A stretch of 64,000 nt of DNA from Chromatiaceae bacterium (GCA_024235175.1 JACKMX010000003.1:620001-684000); one strand, 5' to 3'; counted from the first letter of the stretch, positions 24,689 to 33,720 are shown. A program made the numbers and translations. Notes: generated by a model from the letters alone, not told the origin.

Positions 24689-26314
24689 CTACCAGGGGCG
24701 GGGTTCGTTTACCGGACCGCGCTGCTGCCTCATCATGCGTTGCTCCTCCTGCCCAAACTGCTGGCGCAGCAGATAGGCTGGGTTTCCCTCTATCTGATGC
24801 AGCCATTGCTCCATCAACAGGGAGGCGGCATTGGCGGCAGTGCCTTCACCTTCGGCCGTGGTCTCTTCCGATATTCCCTGCGACTCTTGATCCCGGGATT
24901 CACCAAGCTGTTCGAATTTTTCAACCCCCTCGATTCCGGCAGCCGATTGTTCATCAGGTGTCTGATCGGGAAGGGGTAAATTACCCTGCTGCCGCTTGCC
25001 GGTCATATCCGACTGAGGCTCCTTATCGCCTCTTCCTGATTCCTTCTCCCCCTCATCGCCGGACAGGGATTTCTCCGGAGCCTCTGTACCATCGCCCGCC
25101 TTCTGTTCGCTCTCCTTCTCTTCTCCGCGTTTTCCCTTTTCGAGTTCCGATGTATCGCCTTCCCCCGATTCAGAGTCCTTTTCCATTCCGCCTTTTTGTT
25201 CCGGCTTTCGTTCAAGGTCGCCACCGCTCGAGTCTTTGGTTTTATCCTCATCACCCTGATCGCCGGGTTCAGTCTCTTTCTTCTCTTCTCCGCCCTGACT
25301 CTTATTGTCGTTATTCTGTACTTCGCCGGATTCTCCGTCGCTGGCTTTTTCATCTTTTTCTGCGCCGGACTTTTCGCCTTCCTCTCCCTTGCTGCTCTTT
25401 GCCTCCTGTTTCTTTGAATCCTCTCCTCCCGACTGTGACTCCTGCTCCTGCTTCTGTTCGCCCGACTGTGACTCCTGCTCCTGCTTTTGCTCGCCCGACT
25501 GTGACTCCTGCTCCTGCTTCTGCTCGCCCGACTGTGACTCCTGCTCCTGCTTCTGCTCGCCCGACTGTGACTCCTGCTCCTGTTTCTGCTCGCCCGACTG
25601 CGACTCCTGCTCCTGCTTTTGATCGCCCGACTGCGACTCCTGCTCCTGCTTCTGCTCGCCCGACTGCGACTCCTGCTCCTGCTTTTGCTCGCCCGACTGT
25701 GACTCCTGCTCCTGCTTCTGCTCGCCCGACTGCGACTCCTGCTCCTGCTTCTGCTCGCCCGACTGCGACTCCTGCTCCTGTTTCTGTTCGCCCGACTGTG
25801 ACTCCTGCTCCTGCTTCTGCTCGCCCGACTGTGACTCCTGCTCCTGCTTCTCCTGTTCTTCCTGTTTTTCCTTCTTCTGCTGTTCTTCCTTCTTTTCCTT
25901 CTCCAGGCGGGCCAGTGCCTCGGGGTCTGTTTTTGCCAGCATCGCCTTTGCCAATCCCTGGTTGTGACGTGCCTCAGAGTGTCCCGGCTCTTCTGCTAAC
26001 ACCTCATCATAAGCACGTATTGCCCCTTCAAAGTTATCCTGTCGAAAGCGGGCGTTGCCCAAATTGTAGCGGGCATCCTGCCGTACCCCTTCACGCTTGA
26101 CTTTTTCGAACTCACTCTCGGCAGCCTTGTACTCCCCAGCCATATAGAGAGCAACACCGCGGCGGTACTCATCTTTGAATGCATCAGCTGATTGTCTGAA
26201 TTCCCCTGTTTCAAACAGACGCTTTCCCGTCTGTTCACTGTTCTCGAACCAATTGGCCAGCACCGGTTGAACACTGAGCAATAGAACCAGAATCAGGCCT
26301 GCCGGAAGCTTCAT
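24689..26314 (-). CDS. batC: BatC-like TPR protein with long acidic repeat tail
   Basis: This 541-residue protein has a signal/TM start MKLPAGLILVLLLSVQPVLA and TPR helices (about 25-125: AGEYKAAESEF, NLGNARFRQDNFEGAIRAYDEVL). It continues into a charged Glu/Lys/Gln tail containing 13 copies of an 11-residue QEQESQSGEQK unit, then more Glu/Ser/Gly-rich sequence. The C terminus is folded-looking (LMEQWLHQIEGNPAYLLRQQF), the conserved end of BatC/E proteins. ATG 26314 overlaps the stop of the preceding VWA gene (ATGA). It should be exported and interact with the VWA proteins. Confidence 0.85.
   Translation of the reverse strand: MKLPAGLILVLLLSVQPVLANWFENSEQTGKRLFETGEFRQSADAFKDEYRRGVALYMAGEYKAAESEFEKVKREGVRQDARYNLGNARFRQDNFEGAIRAYDEVLAEEPGHSEARHNQGLAKAMLAKTDPEALARLEKEKKEEQQKKEKQEEQEKQEQESQSGEQKQEQESQSGEQKQEQESQSGEQKQEQESQSGEQKQEQESQSGEQKQEQESQSGEQKQEQESQSGDQKQEQESQSGEQKQEQESQSGEQKQEQESQSGEQKQEQESQSGEQKQEQESQSGEQKQEQESQSGGEDSKKQEAKSSKGEEGEKSGAEKDEKASDGESGEVQNNDNKSQGGEEKKETEPGDQGDEDKTKDSSGGDLERKPEQKGGMEKDSESGEGDTSELEKGKRGEEKESEQKAGDGTEAPEKSLSGDEGEKESGRGDKEPQSDMTGKRQQGNLPLPDQTPDEQSAAGIEGVEKFEQLGESRDQESQGISEETTAEGEGTAANAASLLMEQWLHQIEGNPAYLLRQQFGQEEQRMMRQQRGPVNEPRPW
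25428..25851 (-). repeat. 13 tandem copies of a 33-bp unit inside batC
   Basis: The plus-strand core GACTCCTGCTCCTG recurs at exactly 33-bp steps from 25437 to 25833, 13 times. Copies differ at only a few, mostly silent, positions (for example TGT/TGC, CTTCTG/CTTTTG); one copy reads SGDQ instead of SGEQ. Because 33 is a multiple of three, copy-number change keeps the frame and would only lengthen or shorten the acidic tail. Confidence 0.97.
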
Positions 26315-27339
26315 CCGCGCTCTCCCGGTGTCACTGTCCGGTAGCGTCTGAATGCAGGGAGCATGGCCAGCATTGCGGGCAGCAGCAGCCAGTGGAAGCG
26401 TTCGTTCCAAACCCGGGCCCGCTCGTCGTTGACAGCCTTTGCCTGGCCGCTCTCCGCTGCGAGCTGCAGTATGCGGAGTGTATCATCGTCTCGAAAATCT
26501 GCAGTTAAATAGGTGCCTTTACCAAGCTGGGCAAGATGTTTGAGGCCTGCTTCGTCTAGTTTCGATTCCACCGGTCGCCGACTGCCGTCCAATATAAAAC
26601 GGCCGCCATGCCCGGGAACAGGTCCGCCTCCGGGCGTGCCTATGCCCAGTACGTGCAGCCGAACTCCGTCAGCGCTTAGCGATTGAACTGCGCGATCCAG
26701 ATCAGGCTCGATGAAATCTCCGTCCGATATGAGCAGGATGCTGTGCTGACTCTCTTTCGGCTGTCCGGCCAGCAAGGTGCCGGCGCGTTCCAGCGCCTGC
26801 CGCAACCGACTGCCCTGCAGGCGAACCAGATCGCTGGAAATGGATGGGAGTATGCTGCGTATGGTCTGTCCGTCCTCGGTTATGGGTGTGATCACATGCG
26901 CCACAGAGGCAAATGCGACCAAACCCAGTCTTACTCCCCGATTATTATTGATCAGGTCTTCAATCTCCTGCCGGGCGCGGGCCATACGCGAAGGCTGTAC
27001 ATCCGCTACCTCCATGGAGCGCGAGATATCCAGCAGAATAACCAGATCTGCACCAGGCGTGAACAGCTGGATTTCGGTGAAATCCCAGCGTGGTCCGGCC
27101 ATCGCAAAAACCAACACCGTCCACAACAGAGCCCATCGTCTGAATTTTTTCCATCTCTCACCCGAATCCAGCTCCCTGCTGCCGGTAAGATGCGGCAGCA
27201 GGTGTGCGTCTGCGTAACGATTGATGCGGGCGATGTGGCCATACACCTGGCTGCGTCTGAGCCAGGCGCCGACAGGGAGAATCAGCAGCAGGCCGAGCAG
27301 CCACCAGGGAGAAGCGAAATGAAAGCCGGTATCAGGCAC
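26311..27339 (-). CDS. batB: BatB-like VWA-domain membrane protein
   Basis: This protein of about 342 residues has two N-terminal membrane segments (WWLLGLLLILPVGAWL and ALLWTVLVFAMAG) and a von Willebrand A domain with MIDAS motif DISRS (about residue 107). The domain continues through LISDGDFIEPD, and a C-terminal membrane segment follows (WLLLPAMLAMLPAF). I chose GTG 27339 because sequence further upstream overlaps batA out of frame and is Cys-rich nonsense. The overlap with batA is then 8 bp. The last bases overlap the TPR gene. Confidence 0.86.
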   Translation of the reverse strand: MPDTGFHFASPWWLLGLLLILPVGAWLRRSQVYGHIARINRYADAHLLPHLTGSRELDSGERWKKFRRWALLWTVLVFAMAGPRWDFTEIQLFTPGADLVILLDISRSMEVADVQPSRMARARQEIEDLINNNRGVRLGLVAFASVAHVITPITEDGQTIRSILPSISSDLVRLQGSRLRQALERAGTLLAGQPKESQHSILLISDGDFIEPDLDRAVQSLSADGVRLHVLGIGTPGGGPVPGHGGRFILDGSRRPVESKLDEAGLKHLAQLGKGTYLTADFRDDDTLRILQLAAESGQAKAVNDERARVWNERFHWLLLPAMLAMLPAFRRYRTVTPGERG

Positions 27340-28390
27340 GAGATTTGGTGCCCCAACCACTTTCGGGGAGTCGCATACGACCTTCCGGAAACAGGCCGAG
27401 CAGCAGCAGCAGCAGGAGTGCCACGGCAAGCGGCCAACGATAGAGTGGATGCGGAATCAACACGGTATGGCTGTCGGCTTCAGTCTTTTCCAGTGCGTTG
27501 ATACGTTCCGAGATCTCCTCCAGCGCGCTGGTGTTGGTCGCGCGGAAATAACTGCCTCCGGTGGATTCGGCGATATGACGCAGCATCGCTTCGTTAAGGC
27601 CGATGTCCGATTCCGAATGATATTGACCATCACTGCCGCGGATCAAAACTTCCTTCTGGTTGCTGCCAACACCGATGGCATAGATCCTGACCCCCTCCCT
27701 CCTGGCCAAGCGGGCGGCGTCCATGGGCGGTATCAGTCCGGCAGTATTCTCGCCGTCAGTTACCAGCAATAGAACTCTGGACCCCTCCGGTCTTTCACGC
27801 AGCTTTTTAACGCTCAGGCCAATCGCATCACCCATCGCTGTTGCGTTGCCCGCCATACCGGGTTCGATTTGATCAAGTATCTGTCTGGCTGCCCGCAGAT
27901 CCAAAGTCAGCGGAGCCTGAACAAATGCCTGATTGCCGAAAATAACCAATCCCACCCTGTCGCCGGCGCGGTTCTCGATAAACTTACCCATTACGCCTTT
28001 CACCACTGCCATGCGGCTGACAGGACGACCCTCGCTGCTGAAATCCAGCGCGGTCATAGAACGAGAAGTGTCGATGGAAAGCATCAGGTCGTAGCCTTCG
28101 CTTTTAATCTCTGTATATGGTTCAAGCAGTTGCGGGCGCATAGCCGTCAGCGTCAGGGCAATCCAAAACAGGGTAAGCAGCAGTGCTTGAAGTTTTCCGG
28201 CGATAGCCGTTCGCGGCCGGTGGGTTTTAAAACTGGTTTCCAGCCTGACCAGGGCCGGATGCAGCAGCGTGGTTCTGTGTCCCTCGGTGGGAACCTCCTG
28301 GCCCGGACGGATGAAACGTGGCCAGAACAGGCGAGCAAGCAGCGGCAGTGGCAGAAGGAGCGCCATGAAAGGCCAGAGAAACTCAAACAT
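27332..28390 (-). CDS. batA: BatA-like VWA-domain membrane protein
   Basis: This 352-residue protein has an N-terminal BatA membrane helix (FLWPFMALLLPLPLLARLF), a second at about 70-90 (LLLTLFWIALTLTAM), a VWA domain with MIDAS DTSRS (about residue 108) and LLLVTDGENT, and a C-terminal helix (WPLAVALLLLLLLGLF). The domain faces the periplasm in the family model. It overlaps the DUF4381 gene by 8 bp upstream and batB by 8 bp downstream. Confidence 0.9.
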   Translation of the reverse strand: MFEFLWPFMALLLPLPLLARLFWPRFIRPGQEVPTEGHRTTLLHPALVRLETSFKTHRPRTAIAGKLQALLLTLFWIALTLTAMRPQLLEPYTEIKSEGYDLMLSIDTSRSMTALDFSSEGRPVSRMAVVKGVMGKFIENRAGDRVGLVIFGNQAFVQAPLTLDLRAARQILDQIEPGMAGNATAMGDAIGLSVKKLRERPEGSRVLLLVTDGENTAGLIPPMDAARLARREGVRIYAIGVGSNQKEVLIRGSDGQYHSESDIGLNEAMLRHIAESTGGSYFRATNTSALEEISERINALEKTEADSHTVLIPHPLYRWPLAVALLLLLLLGLFPEGRMRLPESGWGTKSRA

Positions 28391-28904
28391 GAGCGTACTT
28401 CCTGACTTTTTCCAACCAACGACCCATATCCTCCCGATTATGGGCTGCCAGTTTCATGGCGGCAAGAATCAGTTCATCCAACACGCCCGGCTCTGCCTGC
28501 CAGGTGTCCGGGGCGTAGGGCAGATTCAGCAGGACACCGCCGCGTCCAGCCCAATCAAAACCGTTGGGGTCTGATTGCTGCAGCCATAGCAGCCACTCAT
28601 GGCCTGTTCTGCTGGCTGTCTTTTCACGGCCAAAGCGGGCAATGGCTATGCGGCGCAGCAACTCGGATAGCTGAGCAGCGCTCTCTTTCTCCGATTGCTG
28701 GTTGCGCTGCCGCCACAGCTCGCGTAAAGCGGCCTGCGCTTCCCATCGCCAACTTCCTGGCGGGTAACGGATGAAGTGGCGGATCAGCAGAAAAAGAGCG
28801 GTTGCTGTCAGCAAAATCAAAAGCACGCCAATCCACCAGCCGGGCGCCGGCGGCCACCAGGAGATGGGGTCGAGCCCGTGAATCTCCATGAGTTGACCGG
28901 GCAT
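28383..28904 (-). CDS. DUF4381 membrane protein of the Bat operon
   Basis: This protein of about 173 residues has one N-terminal membrane segment (WWIGVLLILLTATALFLLIRHFI) and a helical cytoplasmic region (WEAQAALRELWRQRN, LSELLRRIAIARFGRE, LLNLPYAPD). The pattern and the position between DUF58 and batA fit DUF4381, a standard member of proteobacterial Bat operons. ATG 28904 shares one base with the DUF58 stop (TGATG); GTG 28907 is an in-frame alternative. Its function is unknown. Confidence 0.82.
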   Translation of the reverse strand: MPGQLMEIHGLDPISWWPPAPGWWIGVLLILLTATALFLLIRHFIRYPPGSWRWEAQAALRELWRQRNQQSEKESAAQLSELLRRIAIARFGREKTASRTGHEWLLWLQQSDPNGFDWAGRGGVLLNLPYAPDTWQAEPGVLDELILAAMKLAAHNREDMGRWLEKVRKYAHV

Positions 28905-29815
28905 CACTGCAGCCTCCTGGTCTGGCGCATGCCCCGCATCAGCGCCTGGTGCACATCCTCATCTGTGGTCACCGGGATCAGAGGGATGCGCAGGCGATTG
29001 GCGACGCCCGCCAGAAGCTGCCGGTTCTGCTCCCAAGCGCGTCGGTAAGCTGCTCTTCCGGCCTCGTCGCCGGTTTCAATTTCGAGCAGATTACCCTCAG
29101 GATCGGTAAACAGCGCGCGTCCCAGATCGGGCAGATCATGATCGGCCTTGTCATCAACGGGTATAAGCACCAGGGAGTGGCGTTGACTGAGTCTCCCGAT
29201 AGTGGTTTCCAGACTGGTGATTTCACGATTCAGATCTGCTATTACGAAAATCAGGCTGCCTGTAGCTGTACCGCGCTCGGCCCGCTGTAGCGCATTCAAA
29301 AGCGGATCCTTGACAGGTTCAGGCCCCACGCTGGACCGAGACAACGCCTTTAGCAGGCGCCATAGGGCACGGCGATCTTTGGTTGGGCGAAAGTGGTGGG
29401 AAGTGCTGCTGCTGTCACCGAACAGAAGCCCGCCCACCCTGTCATTCAGGCTGTTGGCCGCCCAGCCAAGCAGTGCTGCGGAGCGTGCCGCCTGGATCGA
29501 TTTGAAGGTTCCGCGTGTGCCGAAACCCATATGCGGCCCCTGGTCGACGCACAACACTACACTGCGTTCCCGTTCCTCACGAAATGTTTTCAGATGGGGA
29601 CTGTTGGTGCGGGCAGTGACTTTCCAATCCATGTTGCGGATGTCGTCCCCTTCGTGGTACTCCCTGACCTCTTCAAAATCGAGACCAGTGCCTCGAAATA
29701 CGGAGGCGTAGAGACCACTGAAACTTGAATTTACCAAATGATGGGATGCCAGCCCCAGCGTTCTTGCCTGGTGGCGTAGTTCCAGCAGATCGTCCAATCG
29801 GGGATAAAGCGCCAT
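28904..29815 (-). CDS. DUF58 domain protein
   Basis: This 303-residue soluble protein carries the DUF58 motif GLDFEEVREYHEGDDIRNMDWKVTARTNSPHLKTFREERE (residues about 44-83, shown in part), a truncated VWA-like fold (VVLCVDQG, FVIADLN). It is the usual partner of MoxR ATPases. It lies 4 bp after moxR. In the family it is thought to be a substrate or adaptor of MoxR, and that role is inference here. Confidence 0.9.
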   Translation of the reverse strand: MALYPRLDDLLELRHQARTLGLASHHLVNSSFSGLYASVFRGTGLDFEEVREYHEGDDIRNMDWKVTARTNSPHLKTFREERERSVVLCVDQGPHMGFGTRGTFKSIQAARSAALLGWAANSLNDRVGGLLFGDSSSTSHHFRPTKDRRALWRLLKALSRSSVGPEPVKDPLLNALQRAERGTATGSLIFVIADLNREITSLETTIGRLSQRHSLVLIPVDDKADHDLPDLGRALFTDPEGNLLEIETGDEAGRAAYRRAWEQNRQLLAGVANRLRIPLIPVTTDEDVHQALMRGMRQTRRLQ

Positions 29816-29819
29816 TGGC

Positions 29820-30776
29820 TTAGGGAATGGCGACCATATCCAGAAGTCGGGAGACGAAGTCGTTGTTGGTAATGCCTTCGGCTTCCGCTTCGAAGGTCAG
29901 AAGTACTCTGTGGCGGAGTATCTCCGGGGCTATCTGTTGTATATGTCCGGGTGAAACATACACCTCTCCATCCAGCCAGGCACGGGCGCGGGCACAACGC
30001 GCAAGTGCAATTGAAGCGCGAGGGGATGCGCCGAATCGGCACCAGCGCGCGAGGGTGTCATCGTAAGCGCTCGGGTTGCGGGTGGCCTGGACCAGATCCA
30101 CAATATAGTTATTGAGTTTCGGGTCCAGAAAGACCTTGGCAACGTCACGCCGCATTGCAAACAGGCTCGCCTGAGAAAGCGGATTTGCGGGCGGTTTTGG
30201 CTTATCCGTCTGTTTCCTGCTGTCCAGATCCAGAATCGCCAACTCCTCGCTGCGTGATGGATAATCGACCCATACCTGCATCAGAAAACGGTCGAGTTGC
30301 GCTTCGGGCAGATGGTAAGTGCCCTCCTGTTCGATGGGATTCTGCGTTGCCAGCACCATAAAAAGATCCGGCAGCGGATAGGTACGCTGACCCACTGTAA
30401 TCTGATACTCCCCCATCGCTTCCAGCAGCGCCGATTGCACTTTGGCTGGTGCCCGGTTCACCTCGTCAGCCAGCAGAATGTTGTGGAACAGGGGTCCCTG
30501 ACGGAATTCGAATTCACCTTTTTCGTGTCGGTAGATATCGGTCCCGATGAGATCCGATGGCAACAGATCCGGAGTGAACTGAACACGGTGGTAGTCTCCC
30601 TCTATGGCTTCGGACAACGCTTTTACAGCAGTGGTCTTGGCCAGACCGGGCATTCCCTCCACCAGCAGGTGTCCATTACTGAGTAAGCAGACCAGCATAC
30701 TGTCGATAAGCCGCTGCTGTCCGATGACATAGGAGGCTATATGCTCCCGAACTGGATCCAGATCTTTTGGGTTCAT
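29820..30776 (-). CDS. moxR: MoxR-family AAA+ ATPase
   Basis: This 318-residue AAA+ chaperone-like ATPase has Walker A GMPGLAKTT (about residue 41), Walker B ILLADEVNRAPAK (about 101), sensor 1 VLATQNP (about 141) and the MoxR motif EGTYHLPEAQLDRF. It is first in a seven-gene operon moxR-DUF58-DUF4381-batA-batB-batC-batD. MoxR proteins are thought to remodel or insert metal into VWA partners. The 245-bp region upstream (to argF) is AT-rich and probably holds the promoter, but no clear hexamers stand out. Confidence 0.95.
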   Translation of the reverse strand: MNPKDLDPVREHIASYVIGQQRLIDSMLVCLLSNGHLLVEGMPGLAKTTAVKALSEAIEGDYHRVQFTPDLLPSDLIGTDIYRHEKGEFEFRQGPLFHNILLADEVNRAPAKVQSALLEAMGEYQITVGQRTYPLPDLFMVLATQNPIEQEGTYHLPEAQLDRFLMQVWVDYPSRSEELAILDLDSRKQTDKPKPPANPLSQASLFAMRRDVAKVFLDPKLNNYIVDLVQATRNPSAYDDTLARWCRFGASPRASIALARCARARAWLDGEVYVSPGHIQQIAPEILRHRVLLTFEAEAEGITNNDFVSRLLDMVAIP

Positions 30777-31022
30777 GCTTAGATAACTACTATTTGAGTG
30801 GTCTCTTTCAGACCTGAGCCAAGATACCCCGCTTCAGTTGAGAAACGGGCCCCCTATAATTCACGGTATTTTTTCCGCTTGAGTTTATCCTGACCTTTTC
30901 ACGAATTAGATGCAAGAGTTATGGTTTTATGCCCCTATTGGAATGTTAAGTTATTGGTTTAAATAATTTAATGTGGGTATAAAAAATGCTTTATGCCACG
31001 CCGGGTACTGTTAGCAGTCAGA

Positions 31023-31940
31023 TCAATGCAGGAGCAGCATTTCTAGCAGAGCCTTCTGCGCATGCAGGCGGTTTTCCGCTTCTTCCCACACGACGCTCTG
31101 CTGCCCGTCAATGACCGCCGCGCTGACCTCTTCGCCACGGTGGGCCGGCAGACAGTGCATAAACAGAGCATCGGGCTTTGCCAACGCCATCAGTTGCTCA
31201 TTGACCTGATATTTCGCGAAATCCTGGGCTCGTTTCTGCTGCTCCTCCTCCTGTCCCATACTTGCCCAGACGTCGGTTACAATCAGATCGGCCCCGATGG
31301 CGGCGGCGGCTGGATCGGAAACAATGCGACAACGATCCAAGCCGGGATGCAGCACCTTATCCTCAGGTTCATATCCTTCGGGGCATGCGATATTTAAATT
31401 GAAATCGAGTAAACGGGCAGCGTTGATGTAGGAGTGGCACATGTTGTTGCCGTCTCCGATCCATGTTACCTGTTTGCCGGTGATATCACCCCGGTGCTCG
31501 AAGAAAGTCTGCATATCGGCTAAAAGTTGGCATGGATGCAACAGGTCGGTCAGGGCGTTAATGACCGGTACCCGGGAATGGGCGGCAAAGCGTTCCAGTT
31601 TTTCATGTTCGAAAGTGCGGATCATAATGCAGTCGACCATGCGCGACAGCACGCGGGCACTATCTTCGATTGGCTCTCCGCGACCCAGCTGAGTATCACG
31701 TGAAGAGAGAAACAGTGCATGGCCGCCGAGTTGGGTCATACCTGCCTCGAATGAGACCCGGGTGCGAGTGGATGATTTTTCGAAGATCATCGCCAACGTT
31801 CGGCCTTTAAGTGTAGCCTGATGACGGCCGGCATGCAGCGCGGTTTTAAGTTCGCTGGCCCGCTCGATAAGCTCCCTGAGCTCTTCGGCCGAAAGATCGA
31901 GCAGGGAGAGAAAATGCCTGGGCATCTTGCTTTGATTCAT
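31023..31940 (-). CDS. argF: Ornithine carbamoyltransferase
   Basis: This anabolic enzyme makes citrulline from ornithine and carbamoyl phosphate. The 305-residue protein has the carbamoyl-phosphate loop KSSTRTRVSFE, HPCQLLADMQT, and the ornithine-site motif FMHCLPAHRGEEV. It starts 37 bp after argD and is clearly in the same operon. It has the short anabolic length, and the arginine-gene neighbour rules out pyrB. Confidence 0.96.
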   Translation of the reverse strand: MNQSKMPRHFLSLLDLSAEELRELIERASELKTALHAGRHQATLKGRTLAMIFEKSSTRTRVSFEAGMTQLGGHALFLSSRDTQLGRGEPIEDSARVLSRMVDCIMIRTFEHEKLERFAAHSRVPVINALTDLLHPCQLLADMQTFFEHRGDITGKQVTWIGDGNNMCHSYINAARLLDFNLNIACPEGYEPEDKVLHPGLDRCRIVSDPAAAAIGADLIVTDVWASMGQEEEQQKRAQDFAKYQVNEQLMALAKPDALFMHCLPAHRGEEVSAAVIDGQQSVVWEEAENRLHAQKALLEMLLLH

Positions 31941-31977
31941 TGTATTGATTCTCCGGCTTTTCGTTCTAAACTTTGTG

Positions 31978-33156
31978 CTACTCCTGGTTCAGGAAATTTT
32001 TTAACAGCCTGGATGTCCGGTCGATAAGCTCATCTGCCTCTGGATCGCTCAATATCAAAGGGGGCAGGAGCCTTACAACACATTCCGCAGTGACGTTTAT
32101 CAGAAGGCCTTGAGCCAACGCCATGCTCACCAGCTCGCTGCAGGGCCTGTCCAGTTCAATGCCAATCAGCAGACCCTGACCGCGAATCTCCTCAATGCCG
32201 GAAACCCCCTGCAGTTTATCGGCGAATCCTGCTAATAATCTGGCGCCCAGTTTTGCGGCACGATCCACCAGCTTGTCGTCCTCAAGCGCACGGATCACCG
32301 CCAGTGCTGCGGCGCACGCGAGAGGATTACCGCCGAAAGTTGAGCCGTGATTGCCCGGGGCAAACAGCTCGGCAGCCGCTCCCCGTGCCAGACAGGCGCC
32401 GATTGGAACGCCATTGGCCAACCCTTTGGCCAGTGTCATCACATCCGGCAATATCCCGTTGTGCTGACAGGAGAACATGCGGCCGCTTCGTCCCATTCCT
32501 GTTTGGATCTCATCCAGTATCAGTAACCAGTTCTGTTGGTCACAGAGATGGCGCACCTTGTTCAGGTAATCCTCCGGTGGAATATTGATGCCACCCTCTC
32601 CCTGGATGGGTTCCATCATCACAGCCACCACATTTGGGCTGTTTTCTGCCACCAACTTCAGACTTTTCACATCGCCGAAGGGAACGCGGACGAAGCCTTG
32701 CACCAGTGGCTCGAAGCCCGCCTGAGCCTTGCGATTTCCTGTAGCGGAAAGGGTGGCAAGGGTGCGCCCGTGGAAGCTCTGTTCCATGACCAGGATGGCG
32801 GGATTCGCGATGCCTTTACGGTGTCCGTATAGCCTAGCCAGCTTGATCGCAGCCTCATTGGCCTCTGCTCCGGAGTTGCAAAAGAAGACACGTTCCATGC
32901 CTGAAACACGCGTCAACGCTTCTCCCAGCTGTTCCTGCAGCGGAATTTCATACAGGTTGGATGTATGCAGCACTTTTCCCGCCTGTTGGCAAAGTGCCTC
33001 TTTAACCGCTGGATGGGCATGGCCCAGTCCACAAACCGCTATCCCGGAAAGGGCATCCAGATATCGTTTCTCCTTTGTATCCCAAAGCCACACACCTTCA
33101 CCACGATAAAAGCTGACCGGCAACCGTTTGTAGGTGGTCATCAATGTGCCTGGCAT
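31978..33156 (-). CDS. argD: Acetylornithine aminotransferase
   Basis: This PLP enzyme converts N-acetylglutamate semialdehyde to N-acetylornithine. The 392-residue class-III aminotransferase has the Asp of LILDEIQTGMGRSG, the PLP lysine in TLAKGLANGVPIGAC, and GNHGSTFGGNPLA. It is followed by argF, so the cluster supplies two arginine steps; argJ lies elsewhere in the window (57450). CAAGGAG precedes ATG 33156, directly behind a terminator-like hairpin. Succinyl-DAP aminotransferase (DapC) activity is also possible in this family. Confidence 0.94.
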   Translation of the reverse strand: MPGTLMTTYKRLPVSFYRGEGVWLWDTKEKRYLDALSGIAVCGLGHAHPAVKEALCQQAGKVLHTSNLYEIPLQEQLGEALTRVSGMERVFFCNSGAEANEAAIKLARLYGHRKGIANPAILVMEQSFHGRTLATLSATGNRKAQAGFEPLVQGFVRVPFGDVKSLKLVAENSPNVVAVMMEPIQGEGGINIPPEDYLNKVRHLCDQQNWLLILDEIQTGMGRSGRMFSCQHNGILPDVMTLAKGLANGVPIGACLARGAAAELFAPGNHGSTFGGNPLACAAALAVIRALEDDKLVDRAAKLGARLLAGFADKLQGVSGIEEIRGQGLLIGIELDRPCSELVSMALAQGLLINVTAECVVRLLPPLILSDPEADELIDRTSRLLKNFLNQE

Positions 33157-33169
33157 GTTCTGGCTCCTT

Positions 33170-33215
33170 GAAAAACAAAAGGCGGCCCTGCTTTCTGGTT
33201 TGCCGGGGCCACCTT
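33170..33215 (-). terminator. Intrinsic terminator hairpin in the argD leader
   Basis: On the minus strand AGGTGGCCC (33206-33214) pairs with GGGCCGCCT (33180-33188), with one G·U, and runs into TTTTGTTTTT, then CAAGGAG and the argD ATG 13-14 nt from the T-tract. As with metK, no gene lies upstream on this strand, so it would act on the argD transcript itself. An attenuation role is inferred. No arginine-rich leader peptide is seen. Confidence 0.65.
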
Positions 33216-33253
33216 GCGGATTTTACTGGGATATTTGTATGCGAAAATCCTGA

Positions 33254-33282
33254 ATGTTATCCTGGTTTTATATGTGATGCAA
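33254..33282 (-). promoter_or_regulatory. Predicted argD promoter
   Basis: The minus strand has TTGCAT (33277-33282), a 17-nt spacer and TAACAT (33254-33259), giving a leader of about 90 nt. No convincing ArgR box pair is seen, so regulation by ArgR cannot be claimed. It is divergent from the rnpB promoter. Confidence 0.5.
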
Positions 33283-33314
33283 ACCGACCTGACTGGCCGC
33301 CGTTGACATCATAC

Positions 33315-33343
33315 TTGTTTCATGCGGGAACAACGCTTATCTT
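33315..33343 (+). promoter_or_regulatory. Predicted rnpB promoter
   Basis: TTGTTT (33315-33320), a 17-nt spacer and TATCTT (33338-33343) place the transcription start at about 33350, exactly at the 5' end of the RNase P P1 helix. Confidence 0.6.
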
Positions 33344-33350
33344 GATACGT

Positions 33351-33720
33351 GGGAGTCGGCCGGATAGTCGCTGCCGCGCCGCTTGCTGGCGAAATGGTAG
33401 AGGAAAGTCCGGGCTCTAAAGGACAGGATGCCAGGTAACGCCTGGGAGGCGCGAGCCTACGGAAAGTGCCACAGAAAATATACCGCCCGAAATTTATTTC
33501 GGGTAAGGGTGAAATGGTGTGGTAAGAGCACACCGCGCCGTTGGCAACATCGGTGGCAGGGTAAACCCCATCCAGAGCAAGACCAAATAGGGGGACAGTT
33601 GGCTTTGGCCGCAACGTGTGGTCCGCACGGTTCCCGGGTAGGTCGCTAGAGATCTGTGGTGACACTGATCCCAGATGAATGACTATTCAAGACAGAACCC
33701 GGCTTACAGGCTGGCTCCCA
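33351..33720 (+). ncRNA. rnpB: RNase P RNA (class A)
   Basis: This is the catalytic RNA that trims tRNA 5' leaders. The conserved blocks are present in order: GAGGAAAGTCCGGGCTC (CR-I), GCCAGGTAACGCCTGGGAGG, GGTAAGGGTGAAATGG and GGTAAGAGCACACCG (CR-II/III), GAGCAAGACCAAATAGG (CR-IV) and ATGAATGACTATTC...ACAGAACCCGGCTTA (CR-V). P1 is formed by GGGAGTCGGCC at the 5' end and GGCTGGCTCCC at the 3' end. The total of about 370 nt matches E. coli (377). A terminator lies about 60 nt downstream. Confidence 0.97.

Noticed and set aside
25428..25851. Regularly spaced repeat considered as CRISPR-like
   Set aside because: Units are contiguous with no unique spacers and encode an in-frame peptide repeat.
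24598..26100. 500-codon plus-strand ORF with PTVTPAPAS repeats, opposite batC/batD
   Set aside because: It is the antisense of the 33-bp batC repeat. A 33-bp unit with no stop in one copy stays open through all copies. The minus-strand protein has a signal peptide, TPRs and operon context.
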